DNA of 64,000 nucleotides from contig JBOHGM010000010.1 of assembly GCA_050699435.1 (NCBI GenBank), positions 9,065 through 73,064 on the forward strand. The letters are read 5' to 3'. The notes beneath the pieces are model-generated. The model saw only the letters and a list, made by a program, of their open reading frames with translations. It had not been told where the DNA came from and did not search any database. A program made the position numbers and the translations under genes. How positions within the stretch are numbered: the stretch's first letter is position 1; each line of letters opens with the position of its first letter. Origin of the DNA: GCA-003244245 sp050699435 (lineage in GTDB: Bacteria > Actinomycetota > Actinomycetes > Mycobacteriales > Pseudonocardiaceae). Positions 57,034-64,000 of this stretch are shown here, in pieces.

Positions 57034-58581
57034 GTGACTGCCCCTGTGACTCCCTCGCTGACCGAGACGCCGCTCCGGCCGTCGCACACCGCGCCGATCC
57101 CGTTGACCGCGCTCGCCGCTCTCGCAGGCGCGACCGTGCTGGGGGCTCCGGACGGGGCAGCCGTCACCGGGATCACCTTGCGTGCCCAGCACGTGCGTCC
57201 CGGAGACCTGTTCGCGGCGCTGCCCAGCCTGACCCCTGGCTGCACGCATGGTGCCGACTTCGCCGGGATCGCGCTGGCCGCAGGCGCCGCCGCAGTGCTC
57301 ACCGACCCCTCGGGCGCCGGCCGTCCCAGCCTGGCGAGTGCCCCGGTTCCGGTGCTGGTACATCCCGATCCGCGGTCGGTCCTGGGCATGCTGGCGTCCC
57401 GGACTTACGGCCTGCCCTGCACCCAGCTTGCCGTGCTCGGGGTTACCGGCACCGCAGGCAAGACCACCGTGACGTATCTGCTGGAGGCAGGGCTGCGCGC
57501 GGCCGGGGCCAGCACCGGCCTGCTTGGCACCGTGCAGGCCCGGATTGGCGACCAGCAGCTGCCCAGCGCTTTCACCACCCCAGAGGCCCCAGACCTGCAG
57601 GCACTGCTGGCGCTGATGGTCGAACGCGGTGTCTCCCACCTGTCCATGGAGGTGTCCAGCCACGCGCTGGCGCTGGGGCGGGTGGCGGGCACCGCATTCG
57701 CCGTCGGCGCGTTCACCAACCTCTCCCAGGACCACCTGGACTTCCACGGTGGCCTCGAGGAGTACTTCGCGGCCAAGGCGCTGCTCTTCGACGGCCGGGC
57801 CGCGGCTGAGGTGGTCTGCGTGGACGACGCCTGGGGTCGTCGGCTGGTCACTGGCGCGACCAGCACCGTGTCCCTGGACGGCTCGAACGCGGCTGCGACG
57901 TGGCGTGCAGCCGACGTCGCGGTCGCGCCCTCGGGCAGCCAGACGTTCCGTGTCCTGGGGCCGGGCGGGTTCGACCAGCGCGCTCTGGTGCGGTTGCCGG
58001 GCCCGTTCAACGTCAGCAATACGCTCGTCGCGCTGGCCGTCGCGCACGCGGCAGGCGCCGACCCGCGACTGGTGCTGCGCGGCATCGCTACCGCGCAGGT
58101 ACCCGGCCGGATGCAGCGGGTGGACGCCGGCCAGAGTTTTCTCGCTCTGGTGGACTTCGCGCACAAGCCCGCGGCGGTCGCCGCGCTGCTCGACGCGGTG
58201 CGCGCGCAGGTGCCCGGGCGGTTGCTGATGGTGTTGGGCTGTGGCGGGGACCGCGACAGCGGCAAGCGCCCGCTGATGGGTGCCGAAGCGGCCCGCCGGG
58301 CGGACCTGCTGGTAGTCACCGACGACAACCCGCGTTCGGAGGATCCCGCCACGATCCGCGCCGCCATGCTCACCGGCGCCCGGGCCGGTCCCGCTGAGGT
58401 GGTGGAGATCGGCGATCGCGCGGCCGCGATCGACTATGTGGTCGCCCGGGCCGGCGCCGGAGACGCCGTCGTCGTCGCAGGAAAGGGTCACGAGACCGGC
58501 CAGCAGGTGCACGGCGTCACCCACCCGTTCTCCGACGCCGAAGTGCTCGCCCACGCGCTGACAAATCGGAGCGAACGGTGA
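57034..58581 (+). CDS. murE: UDP-MurNAc-tripeptide ligase (DAP-adding)
   Basis: MurE adds the third amino acid to UDP-MurNAc-dipeptide. The product of about 515 residues has the ATP loop VLGVTGTAGKTTVTYLLEAG, the SMEVSSHALALGRVAGTAFA block, and DDNPRSEDP, the DNPR signature for meso-diaminopimelate rather than lysine, in line with dapA and dapB in the window. I took GTG at 57034 (VTAPVTPSLTETPLRPSH); an ATG at 56932 would add 34 residues and neither has a clear ribosome-binding site. The stop overlaps murF. Confidence 0.93.
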   Translation: MTAPVTPSLTETPLRPSHTAPIPLTALAALAGATVLGAPDGAAVTGITLRAQHVRPGDLFAALPSLTPGCTHGADFAGIALAAGAAAVLTDPSGAGRPSLASAPVPVLVHPDPRSVLGMLASRTYGLPCTQLAVLGVTGTAGKTTVTYLLEAGLRAAGASTGLLGTVQARIGDQQLPSAFTTPEAPDLQALLALMVERGVSHLSMEVSSHALALGRVAGTAFAVGAFTNLSQDHLDFHGGLEEYFAAKALLFDGRAAAEVVCVDDAWGRRLVTGATSTVSLDGSNAAATWRAADVAVAPSGSQTFRVLGPGGFDQRALVRLPGPFNVSNTLVALAVAHAAGADPRLVLRGIATAQVPGRMQRVDAGQSFLALVDFAHKPAAVAALLDAVRAQVPGRLLMVLGCGGDRDSGKRPLMGAEAARRADLLVVTDDNPRSEDPATIRAAMLTGARAGPAEVVEIGDRAAAIDYVVARAGAGDAVVVAGKGHETGQQVHGVTHPFSDAEVLAHALTNRSER

Positions 58582-60092
58582 TCCCGATGACCCTGGCCGA
58601 GGTGGCAGGCGCGGTCGGCGGTGCCGTCCATGGCTGCGAAGGCACCGAACTGGTCAGCGGCAGCGTCGAGTGTGACTCCCGCCGCGTCGGGCCGGCTGGG
58701 CTGTTCGTGGCAGTGCCGGGTGCACGGGTCGACGGGCACGACTTCGCCGCCGCCGCAGTCGCCGCCGGTGCGACCGGGGTGCTCGCCGGCCGGCCCGTCG
58801 ACGCCCCCTCGGTGCTCGCCCCGGCGGCCGCAGCCGGCTCGGCATCCACCCCGGCGGCCGCAGCCGGCTCGGCATCCACCCCTTACGCCCTGGCGGCGGA
58901 CGCCGACGGTGTGGGTGCGGCGGTGCTGGCCGCACTGGCCCGGCTGGCCCGCGCGGTGGTGGACGAGCTGAGTCAGCCCCGCGCTGAGGTTCCGGCCGGC
59001 CTTCGGGTGGTGGGCCTGACCGGTTCGTCCGGTAAGACCTCCACCAAAGATATGGTGGCCGCGTTGCTGGCCCCGCTGGGCCCCACGGTCGCACCGCCCG
59101 GATCCTTCAACAACGAGATCGGCCACCCGTGGACCGCGTTGCGCGCCGAGGCGCACACCCGGCATCTGGTCCTGGAGCTCTCCGCGCGCGGAATCGGTCA
59201 CGTGGCCCAGCTATGCCAGGTCGCACCGCCGTCGATCGGGGTGGTGCTCAATGTCGGCTCGGCACACCTCGGCGAGTTCGGCACCCGGGATGCGGTGGCC
59301 GCGGCTAAGGGTGAGCTGGTCGAGGCGCTGCCTGCGGAGGGGATCGCGGTGCTCAACGCCGACGACGCCGCCGTCGCCGCGATGGACCGGCGCACCGCGG
59401 CCCAGGTGGTGCGGTTCGGGCTGTCCGCCGCGGCCCACGTGCGCGCCACCGACATCACGCTGGACGACCGCGGCCGCCCGTCGTTCCGCCTGGTCACCCC
59501 AGTCGGGGAGACCGAGGTGCGGCTGGCGGTCCCCGGCGAGCACCAGGTGTCCAACGCGCTGGCCGCAGCGGCGGTGGCGCTGGAGCTCGGTGCCACCCCC
59601 GCGGGCATCGCCGCCGTGCTCGCCGGCTACCTGCCGGTGTCCCGCTGGCGGATGGAGGTGACCGAACGGTCCGACGGGGTGACCGTGGTCAACGACGCAT
59701 ACAACGCCAACCCCGAATCGGTCGCCGTCGCGCTGCGCACCTTGGTCGCCATGGCGGGCGTGCAGCGGCGCAGTTGGGCGGTGCTCGGCCCGCTCGGCGA
59801 GCTCGGCGTGGCCGAGGCCGTGGCGCACCGGGACATCGGCATCCTGGCCGCCCGCCTCGGCGTTGACCGGCTCGTCGTGGTGGGCGAGCGGGCCCAGCCG
59901 ATGCACGTCGGATTCTCGGGGGACGGACTGTCCTCGGTACTGGTGCCCGACGTACCTGCGGCGCTCGAACTGCTGCGCGGCGAACTCGCCCCCGGTGACG
60001 TGGTGCTGGTCAAGGCGTCCAGGGCGGTCGGATTGGAGCGGATCGCCGACGGCCTGCTCGGCGCGGGTCCGCAGGAGAGGGGTTGCCGGTGA
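58578..60092 (+). CDS. murF: UDP-MurNAc-tripeptide D-Ala-D-Ala ligase
   Basis: MurF adds D-Ala-D-Ala to complete the pentapeptide precursor. The 504-residue product has MTLAEVAGAVGGAVHG, VSGSVECDSRRVGPAGLFVA, the ATP loop VVGLTGSSGKTSTKDMVAAL and VVNDAYNANPESVAVALRTL. A perfect 30-base duplication inserts an extra PAAAAGSAST in the amino-terminal domain (about 82-101). GTG at 58578 overlaps the murE stop and its own stop overlaps mraY. Confidence 0.95.
   Translation: MIPMTLAEVAGAVGGAVHGCEGTELVSGSVECDSRRVGPAGLFVAVPGARVDGHDFAAAAVAAGATGVLAGRPVDAPSVLAPAAAAGSASTPAAAAGSASTPYALAADADGVGAAVLAALARLARAVVDELSQPRAEVPAGLRVVGLTGSSGKTSTKDMVAALLAPLGPTVAPPGSFNNEIGHPWTALRAEAHTRHLVLELSARGIGHVAQLCQVAPPSIGVVLNVGSAHLGEFGTRDAVAAAKGELVEALPAEGIAVLNADDAAVAAMDRRTAAQVVRFGLSAAAHVRATDITLDDRGRPSFRLVTPVGETEVRLAVPGEHQVSNALAAAAVALELGATPAGIAAVLAGYLPVSRWRMEVTERSDGVTVVNDAYNANPESVAVALRTLVAMAGVQRRSWAVLGPLGELGVAEAVAHRDIGILAARLGVDRLVVVGERAQPMHVGFSGDGLSSVLVPDVPAALELLRGELAPGDVVLVKASRAVGLERIADGLLGAGPQERGCR
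58821..58880. repeat. 30-bp perfect tandem duplication in murF
   Basis: Bases 58821-58850 and 58851-58880 are identical and keep the frame, coding the decapeptide PAAAAGSAST twice in the substrate-binding first domain. Confidence 0.92.
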
Positions 60093-61159
60093 GCAGCATC
60101 CTGGTCGCCGCCGGGGTCGCCTTGCTGGCCTCCATCCTGTTCACCCCTTACCTCATCCGGGTGTTCTCCCGGCAGGGCTTCGGGCAGGAGATCAGGCAGG
60201 ACGGCCCGCAGAGCCACCACAGCAAGCGGGGCACGCCCACTATGGGCGGGGTCGCGATCCTGCTGTCGCTCTGGACCGGCTACCTGGTCGCGCACCTCAC
60301 CGTCACCGGCACCGGCATGACCGCGTCCGCTCTCGTGGTGCTGCTGCTCACCACAGTGCTGGCGGTGGTGGGTTTCCTCGATGACTTGATCAAAATCCGG
60401 CGGCAGCGCAATCTGGGCCTGAACAAGACCGCCAAGCTGGTCGGGCAGTTGGTCGCCGCGGTGCTCTTCGCGATCCTGGCGCTGAACTTCCGGGACTCCG
60501 ACGGTATCGCCCCGGCCTCAACCCACCTGTCCTTCGTGCGGGACATCGCCGTGCTGTCCTTTGGCGTGGTCGGCTTCGTGATCTTCAGCTACCTGCTGGT
60601 TTCCGCGTGGTCGAACGCGGTGAACCTCACCGACGGACTGGATGGGCTGGCCGCTGGGACTGCCGCGATGGTGCTGGCGACCTACGTGATCGTCTCGTTC
60701 TGGCAGTACACCCAGGACTGCACCGCCGAGGCGCTCCCCGGCTGTTACACCGTGCGCGACCCCCTCGACGTGGCGGTGGTGGCCGCCGCCGCGGTCGGCG
60801 GGTGCATCGGTTTCCTGTGGTGGAACGCCGCCCCGGCGAAGATCTTCATGGGCGACACCGGGTCGCTGGCCATCGGCGGGCTGCTCGCGGGCCTGGCCGT
60901 GGTCACCCGCACCGAACTGCTGCTCGTCATCATCGGCGGGTTGTTCGTGGTGGAAGCGTTGTCGGTGGTACTGCAGGTGGCGGTGTTCCGCACCACCCGG
61001 CGCCGGCTGTTCCGGATGGCGCCGTTCCATCACCACTTCGAACTGGCCGGGTGGGTGGAGACCACCGTCATCATCAGGTTCTGGCTGCTCGCGGCCATCT
61101 GCTGTGCGCTGGGCGTCGGGGTGTTCTACAGCGAGTGGCTGCAAGCGGCCGGAGGGTGA
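60089..61159 (+). CDS. mraY: Phospho-MurNAc-pentapeptide transferase
   Basis: MraY moves phospho-MurNAc-pentapeptide to undecaprenyl phosphate, making lipid I at the membrane. The 356-residue product has about ten membrane helices, the KRGTPTMGGVAILLSL block, the catalytic VVGFLDDLIKIRRQRNLGLN (DDxxK), SNAVNLTDGLDGLAAGTAAM and RMAPFHHHFELAGWVE with the conserved HHH. GTG at 60089 overlaps the murF stop and follows AGGAGAGGGG. Confidence 0.96.
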   Translation: MSSILVAAGVALLASILFTPYLIRVFSRQGFGQEIRQDGPQSHHSKRGTPTMGGVAILLSLWTGYLVAHLTVTGTGMTASALVVLLLTTVLAVVGFLDDLIKIRRQRNLGLNKTAKLVGQLVAAVLFAILALNFRDSDGIAPASTHLSFVRDIAVLSFGVVGFVIFSYLLVSAWSNAVNLTDGLDGLAAGTAAMVLATYVIVSFWQYTQDCTAEALPGCYTVRDPLDVAVVAAAAVGGCIGFLWWNAAPAKIFMGDTGSLAIGGLLAGLAVVTRTELLLVIIGGLFVVEALSVVLQVAVFRTTRRRLFRMAPFHHHFELAGWVETTVIIRFWLLAAICCALGVGVFYSEWLQAAGG

Positions 61160-61165
61160 CCGCAC

Positions 61166-62626
61166 ATGCGCTCATCGATCCCGCCTTCATCGATCACCAC
61201 AGCCGCCGATCTGGCCGGGGCCCGAGTGCTGGTCGCCGGAGCCGGCGTCACCGGCAGCTCGGCCGCCCGGGTGCTGCGCGGGCTGGGTGCCGAGGTCACC
61301 GTCACCGACTCCGCCCCGGCCCAGCTGGCTGCGCTGGCCGGTGCTGCCTGGGTCGACGGTGCCGTGCGGCTGGTCGCCGGGCTGAGCGCGCCGCCGCCGG
61401 GCACCGACCTGGTGGTGACCAGCCCCGGCTTCCGGCCGGACGCGCCGCTGATGGTGGCCGCTGCGCGGGCCGGCGTGGCAGTGATCGGGGACGCCGGCCT
61501 GGCCCGCTGGGTCGACCGGGCTCGATCGGGTCCGGAGGGGCCGGCCGACTGGCTCGTGGTGACCGGGACCAATGGCAAGACCACCACCGTGGGGATGCTC
61601 GAATCGGTCCTGCGTGCCGCCGGCGTGGACGTGGTGGCCTGCGGCAACATCGGGCTACCGGTGCTCGACGCGGTGCGGGCCGGGCACCGGGTGCTCGCTG
61701 TGGAGCTGTCCTCGTTCCAGTTGCACTGGTCGCGCGAGCTGGACCCGCGGGCTGCCGCGGTGCTCAACGTCTCGGCTGACCACCTGGACTGGCACGGCTC
61801 GATGGCCAGCTATGCCGCGGCCAAAGGCAGTGTGTACGGGGGGGCCGCCACCGCGATCGTCAACCTCGATGACGAGTGGTCCACCCGGCTGGCCGCCGCG
61901 CGGGGCGGGATCGGGTTCACCACCGGTGAACCGGTGCAGGGCCAGCTCGGGATCAGCCGCAGGCAGCTGGTCGACCGGGCCTTCGGCGGCGCAGCGGGGG
62001 ACGCTGTGCTAGCCGGCCTCGCCGACATACCGGCGCCTGGTCCGCACAACGTGGCCAACGCGCTGGCCGCGGCGGCGCTGGCCCGCGCGGTCGGGGTGCC
62101 ACCGGAGGCGGTCGGCCAGGGGTTGCGCGCCTTCACCCCCGCTGGGCACCGCGGCGTGCCGGTCGGCGAGCGCGCCGGGGTGCGCTATATCGACGATTCG
62201 AAGGCGACGAACCCGGATGCCGCGCGGGCCGCTCTGCTGGCGCACCGCCGGGTGGTGTGGGTGGCGGGAGGACTCCTCAAGGGTGCCGAGCTGGACGGTC
62301 TTGTCGCGGACACCCGGAACCGCCTGGTCGGCGCGGTGCTGCTCGGCGCGGACCGGGCGATCATTGCCGACGCGCTGGCGCGACACGCACCCGACATCCC
62401 GGTACGGATGGTCGATTCAGGAGACGATGGGGCCATGATCGAGGTGGTGGCGGCTGCGGCTGGCCTCGCTGGTCCGGGTGACGTGGTACTGCTGGCCCCG
62501 GCTGCCGCGTCGATGGACATGTTCACCGACTATGCCCAGCGTGGCCGGGCCTTCGCCGCCGCGGTCGCCGCGCTGCCCGCAACCGGGACGCCGGACCCGG
62601 GCCCGGCCGGGCGGGCGGCCGGATGA
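61166..62626 (+). CDS. murD: UDP-MurNAc-L-alanine D-glutamate ligase
   Basis: MurD adds D-glutamate to UDP-MurNAc-L-Ala. The 486-residue product has the amino-terminal LAGARVLVAGAGVTGSSAAR, the ATP loop LVVTGTNGKTTTVGMLESVL (about 131-150), ELSSFQLHWSRELDPRAAAV, NVSADHLDWHGSMASYAAAK and the end DVVLLAPAAASMDMFTDYAQ. ATG at 61166 is six bases after mraY. The stop overlaps the ftsW start by four bases. Confidence 0.95.
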   Translation: MRSSIPPSSITTAADLAGARVLVAGAGVTGSSAARVLRGLGAEVTVTDSAPAQLAALAGAAWVDGAVRLVAGLSAPPPGTDLVVTSPGFRPDAPLMVAAARAGVAVIGDAGLARWVDRARSGPEGPADWLVVTGTNGKTTTVGMLESVLRAAGVDVVACGNIGLPVLDAVRAGHRVLAVELSSFQLHWSRELDPRAAAVLNVSADHLDWHGSMASYAAAKGSVYGGAATAIVNLDDEWSTRLAAARGGIGFTTGEPVQGQLGISRRQLVDRAFGGAAGDAVLAGLADIPAPGPHNVANALAAAALARAVGVPPEAVGQGLRAFTPAGHRGVPVGERAGVRYIDDSKATNPDAARAALLAHRRVVWVAGGLLKGAELDGLVADTRNRLVGAVLLGADRAIIADALARHAPDIPVRMVDSGDDGAMIEVVAAAAGLAGPGDVVLLAPAAASMDMFTDYAQRGRAFAAAVAALPATGTPDPGPAGRAAG

Positions 62627-64000
62627 GCCCGCGCTCCTCCGCCCAGCAGCCGGCCGCAATGACTGGCCGGCTGGCCATCGGCCGGGTTGGCGCGGGCCGT
62701 GACCGGCTCACGGCATGGCTGGCTCGCCCGCTCACCTCGCTGCACCTGGTGCTCGCCGTTTTCGGCCTGCTCACCCTGTTCGGCCTGGTGATGGTGTTGT
62801 CCGCGTCCAGCGTGGAGTCCTATACCGTGGCCGGCTCGTCCTACGCGGTGTTCGTCCGGCAACTGGGCTACTGCGGCGTCGGGTTGGTGCTGTTCTGGGT
62901 GGCGCTGCGGATGCCGGTGCGGCTGCTCCGCGGCACCAGCGCGGTGTTCCTGCTGGTGTGCATCGTGTTGCTGGTCGTCGTGCTGACCCCGCTGGGCACC
63001 GAGTCGGGCGGCGCACAGAGCTGGCTGCGGCTGGGCCCGCTGTCGCTGCAGCCCTCGGAGCCCGCCAAGCTGGCGCTGGCGCTGTGGGGGGCGCACGTGC
63101 TGGTGGCGAAACGGCCGCTGCGCCACCAGTGGCGGCACCTGCTGGTGCCGCTGGTGCCGGTGGCTGTGGTGATCTTCGGGCTGGTGATGTTGCAGCCCGA
63201 CCTCGGTACCACGATCACGTTGGCCGTCGTGCTGCTCGCGCTGCTGTGGTTCGGCGGCGTGCCGCGTGAGCTGTTCGGGGCGATCGCGCTCGCCGCGGTC
63301 ACCGGGGCGATCGCGATGGCCGCCATCGCCGGTTACCGATCGGCCAGGATCGAGTCGTTCCTGGACCCGGGTGCCGACCCGCAGGGAGCGGCGTACCAGG
63401 CCCGGCAGGCGCTGTACTCGCTGGCCGAGGGCGGCTGGTGGGGGGTGGGGCTCGGCCAGGGCAGTGCCAAGTGGGACTACCTGCCCAATGCGCACAACGA
63501 TTTCATCTTCGCGATCATCGGCGAGGAGCTCGGCTTCCTGGGCTGCCTGGTGGTGTTGCTGCTGTTCGGCACGCTGGCCCATGCCGGGATGCGGATCGCC
63601 GCACGCAACACCGACCCGTGGATCAAGCTGACCGCTGCCACCCTGACCACCTGGCTGGTCGGCCAGGCCGCGATCAACATCGGGTACGTGGTGGGCCTGC
63701 TGCCGGTCACCGGCCTCCCGCTGCCGCTGATCTCGTCCGGGGGAACCTCGGTGGCGCTGGCGATGCTGGCCTTCGGGCTGCTGGCCAACTTCGCCCGGCA
63801 CGAGCCGCCTGCGGTGTCCGCGCTGCGCTCGGAGATCACCCGGTCCGGCCGGCAGGGGGTGGTGTCCCGGCTGCTGTGCCTGCGCCCTCCGGTGCCTCAT
63901 GCCCCCGCGCCCCGGCCACCACGCCGGGCGACCCGCCCGGTGCGCGCCGGAACGCGAGCGGCGGGTACCAGGACGCAACCGGCGCGCACCGGTGGGCGGC
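62623..64000 (+). CDS. ftsW: Lipid II polymerase FtsW, 3' end outside window
   Basis: FtsW is the SEDS-family glycosyltransferase that polymerises lipid II at the septum with FtsI. The 459 codons present start MSPRSSAQQPAAMTGRLAIG; the helices run from about residue 45 (SLHLVLAVFGLLTLFGLVMV), with VLSASSVESY, GPLSLQPSEPAKLALALWGA, MLQPDLGTTITLAVVLLALL, YLPNAHNDFIFAIIGEELGF (active-site loop region) and GLPLPLISSGGTSVALAMLA. After about residue 400 a basic Pro/Arg tail begins and runs off the end at 64000. ATG at 62623 overlaps the murD stop (ATGA). Confidence 0.94.
   Translation, partial: MSPRSSAQQPAAMTGRLAIGRVGAGRDRLTAWLARPLTSLHLVLAVFGLLTLFGLVMVLSASSVESYTVAGSSYAVFVRQLGYCGVGLVLFWVALRMPVRLLRGTSAVFLLVCIVLLVVVLTPLGTESGGAQSWLRLGPLSLQPSEPAKLALALWGAHVLVAKRPLRHQWRHLLVPLVPVAVVIFGLVMLQPDLGTTITLAVVLLALLWFGGVPRELFGAIALAAVTGAIAMAAIAGYRSARIESFLDPGADPQGAAYQARQALYSLAEGGWWGVGLGQGSAKWDYLPNAHNDFIFAIIGEELGFLGCLVVLLLFGTLAHAGMRIAARNTDPWIKLTAATLTTWLVGQAAINIGYVVGLLPVTGLPLPLISSGGTSVALAMLAFGLLANFARHEPPAVSALRSEITRSGRQGVVSRLLCLRPPVPHAPAPRPPRRATRPVRAGTRAAGTRTQPARTGGR

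Noticed and set aside
56188..58554. A very long open frame on the minus strand under ftsI and murE
   Set aside because: Long antisense frames are expected in DNA with third positions almost all G or C; it lacks family likeness and covers two certain genes.
62530..63978. Long minus-strand frame under ftsW, rich in Gln, His and Arg
   Set aside because: It is the reverse-complement shadow of ftsW, a certain SEDS protein on the plus strand.

Overview
The window is very GC-rich DNA, around 70 % by eye, with many GTG starts and short 4-base gene overlaps. Its gene order is that of an actinomycete: nusA-infB-rbfA-truB-ribF-rpsO-pnp, thyX-dapA-rnj-ftsK, rimO-pgsA-clgR-pspA, and dinB-mraZ-rsmH-ftsI-murE-murF-mraY-murD-ftsW. 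The F420-type PPOX protein, DUF3040, DUF4439, ClgR and DAP-type MurE fit this. A family such as Pseudonocardiaceae is the best guess, but that is inference; no rRNA or tRNA gene was recognised to confirm it.

Layout. Bases 1-24.2 kb are mostly housekeeping: the end of cobA, a RIO-type kinase, proS, a translation block (rimP, nusA, a YlxR protein, infB, a DUF503 protein, rbfA, an NrnA-type phosphoesterase, truB, ribF, rpsO, pnp), an M16 peptidase, dapB, an AlkX/YcaQ-type glycosylase and a DUF4097/HicB-like pair. thyX is followed by accessory island 1 (about 25.1-29.2 kb). It holds a frameshifted tyrosine-integrase remnant, an intact large XRE-type regulator, a truncated second copy of that regulator, a duplicated palindrome and several small unknown genes. 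The core resumes with a PPOX protein, dapA, rnj, ftsK and a GNAT. Island 2 (36.2-37.8 kb) is an AAA15 ATPase followed by an amino-terminally deleted RloB-like partner. After rimO, pgsA, clgR and pspA comes island 3 (41.5-46.6 kb): a frameshifted membrane protein, a decayed paralogue of the island 1 regulator, an NAD-dependent epimerase and a run of small overlapping genes, ending in a truncated nei. A ParA-like gene, a methyltransferase, an XRE/TPR-type regulator and dinB lead into the division and cell wall cluster, which runs off the right end inside ftsW.

How the genes work together. The first half supplies translation and RNA turnover (NusA, IF-2, RbfA, S15, PNPase, RNase J). DapA and DapB make the diaminopimelate that MurE adds to peptidoglycan. 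MurE, MurF, MurD and MraY make the lipid-linked precursor that FtsW and FtsI use at the septum. ClgR and PspA form an envelope-stress pair. The three islands look like remodelled mobile or defence DNA with a high share of broken genes.

Two 100-N gaps interrupt infB and the ParA-like gene, both inside coding tandem repeats. In infB the 127 bases on the two sides of the gap are identical. Collapsing them restores one frame of 1016 residues, so that gap is probably an assembly artefact. Short tandem duplications are unusually common across the whole window.
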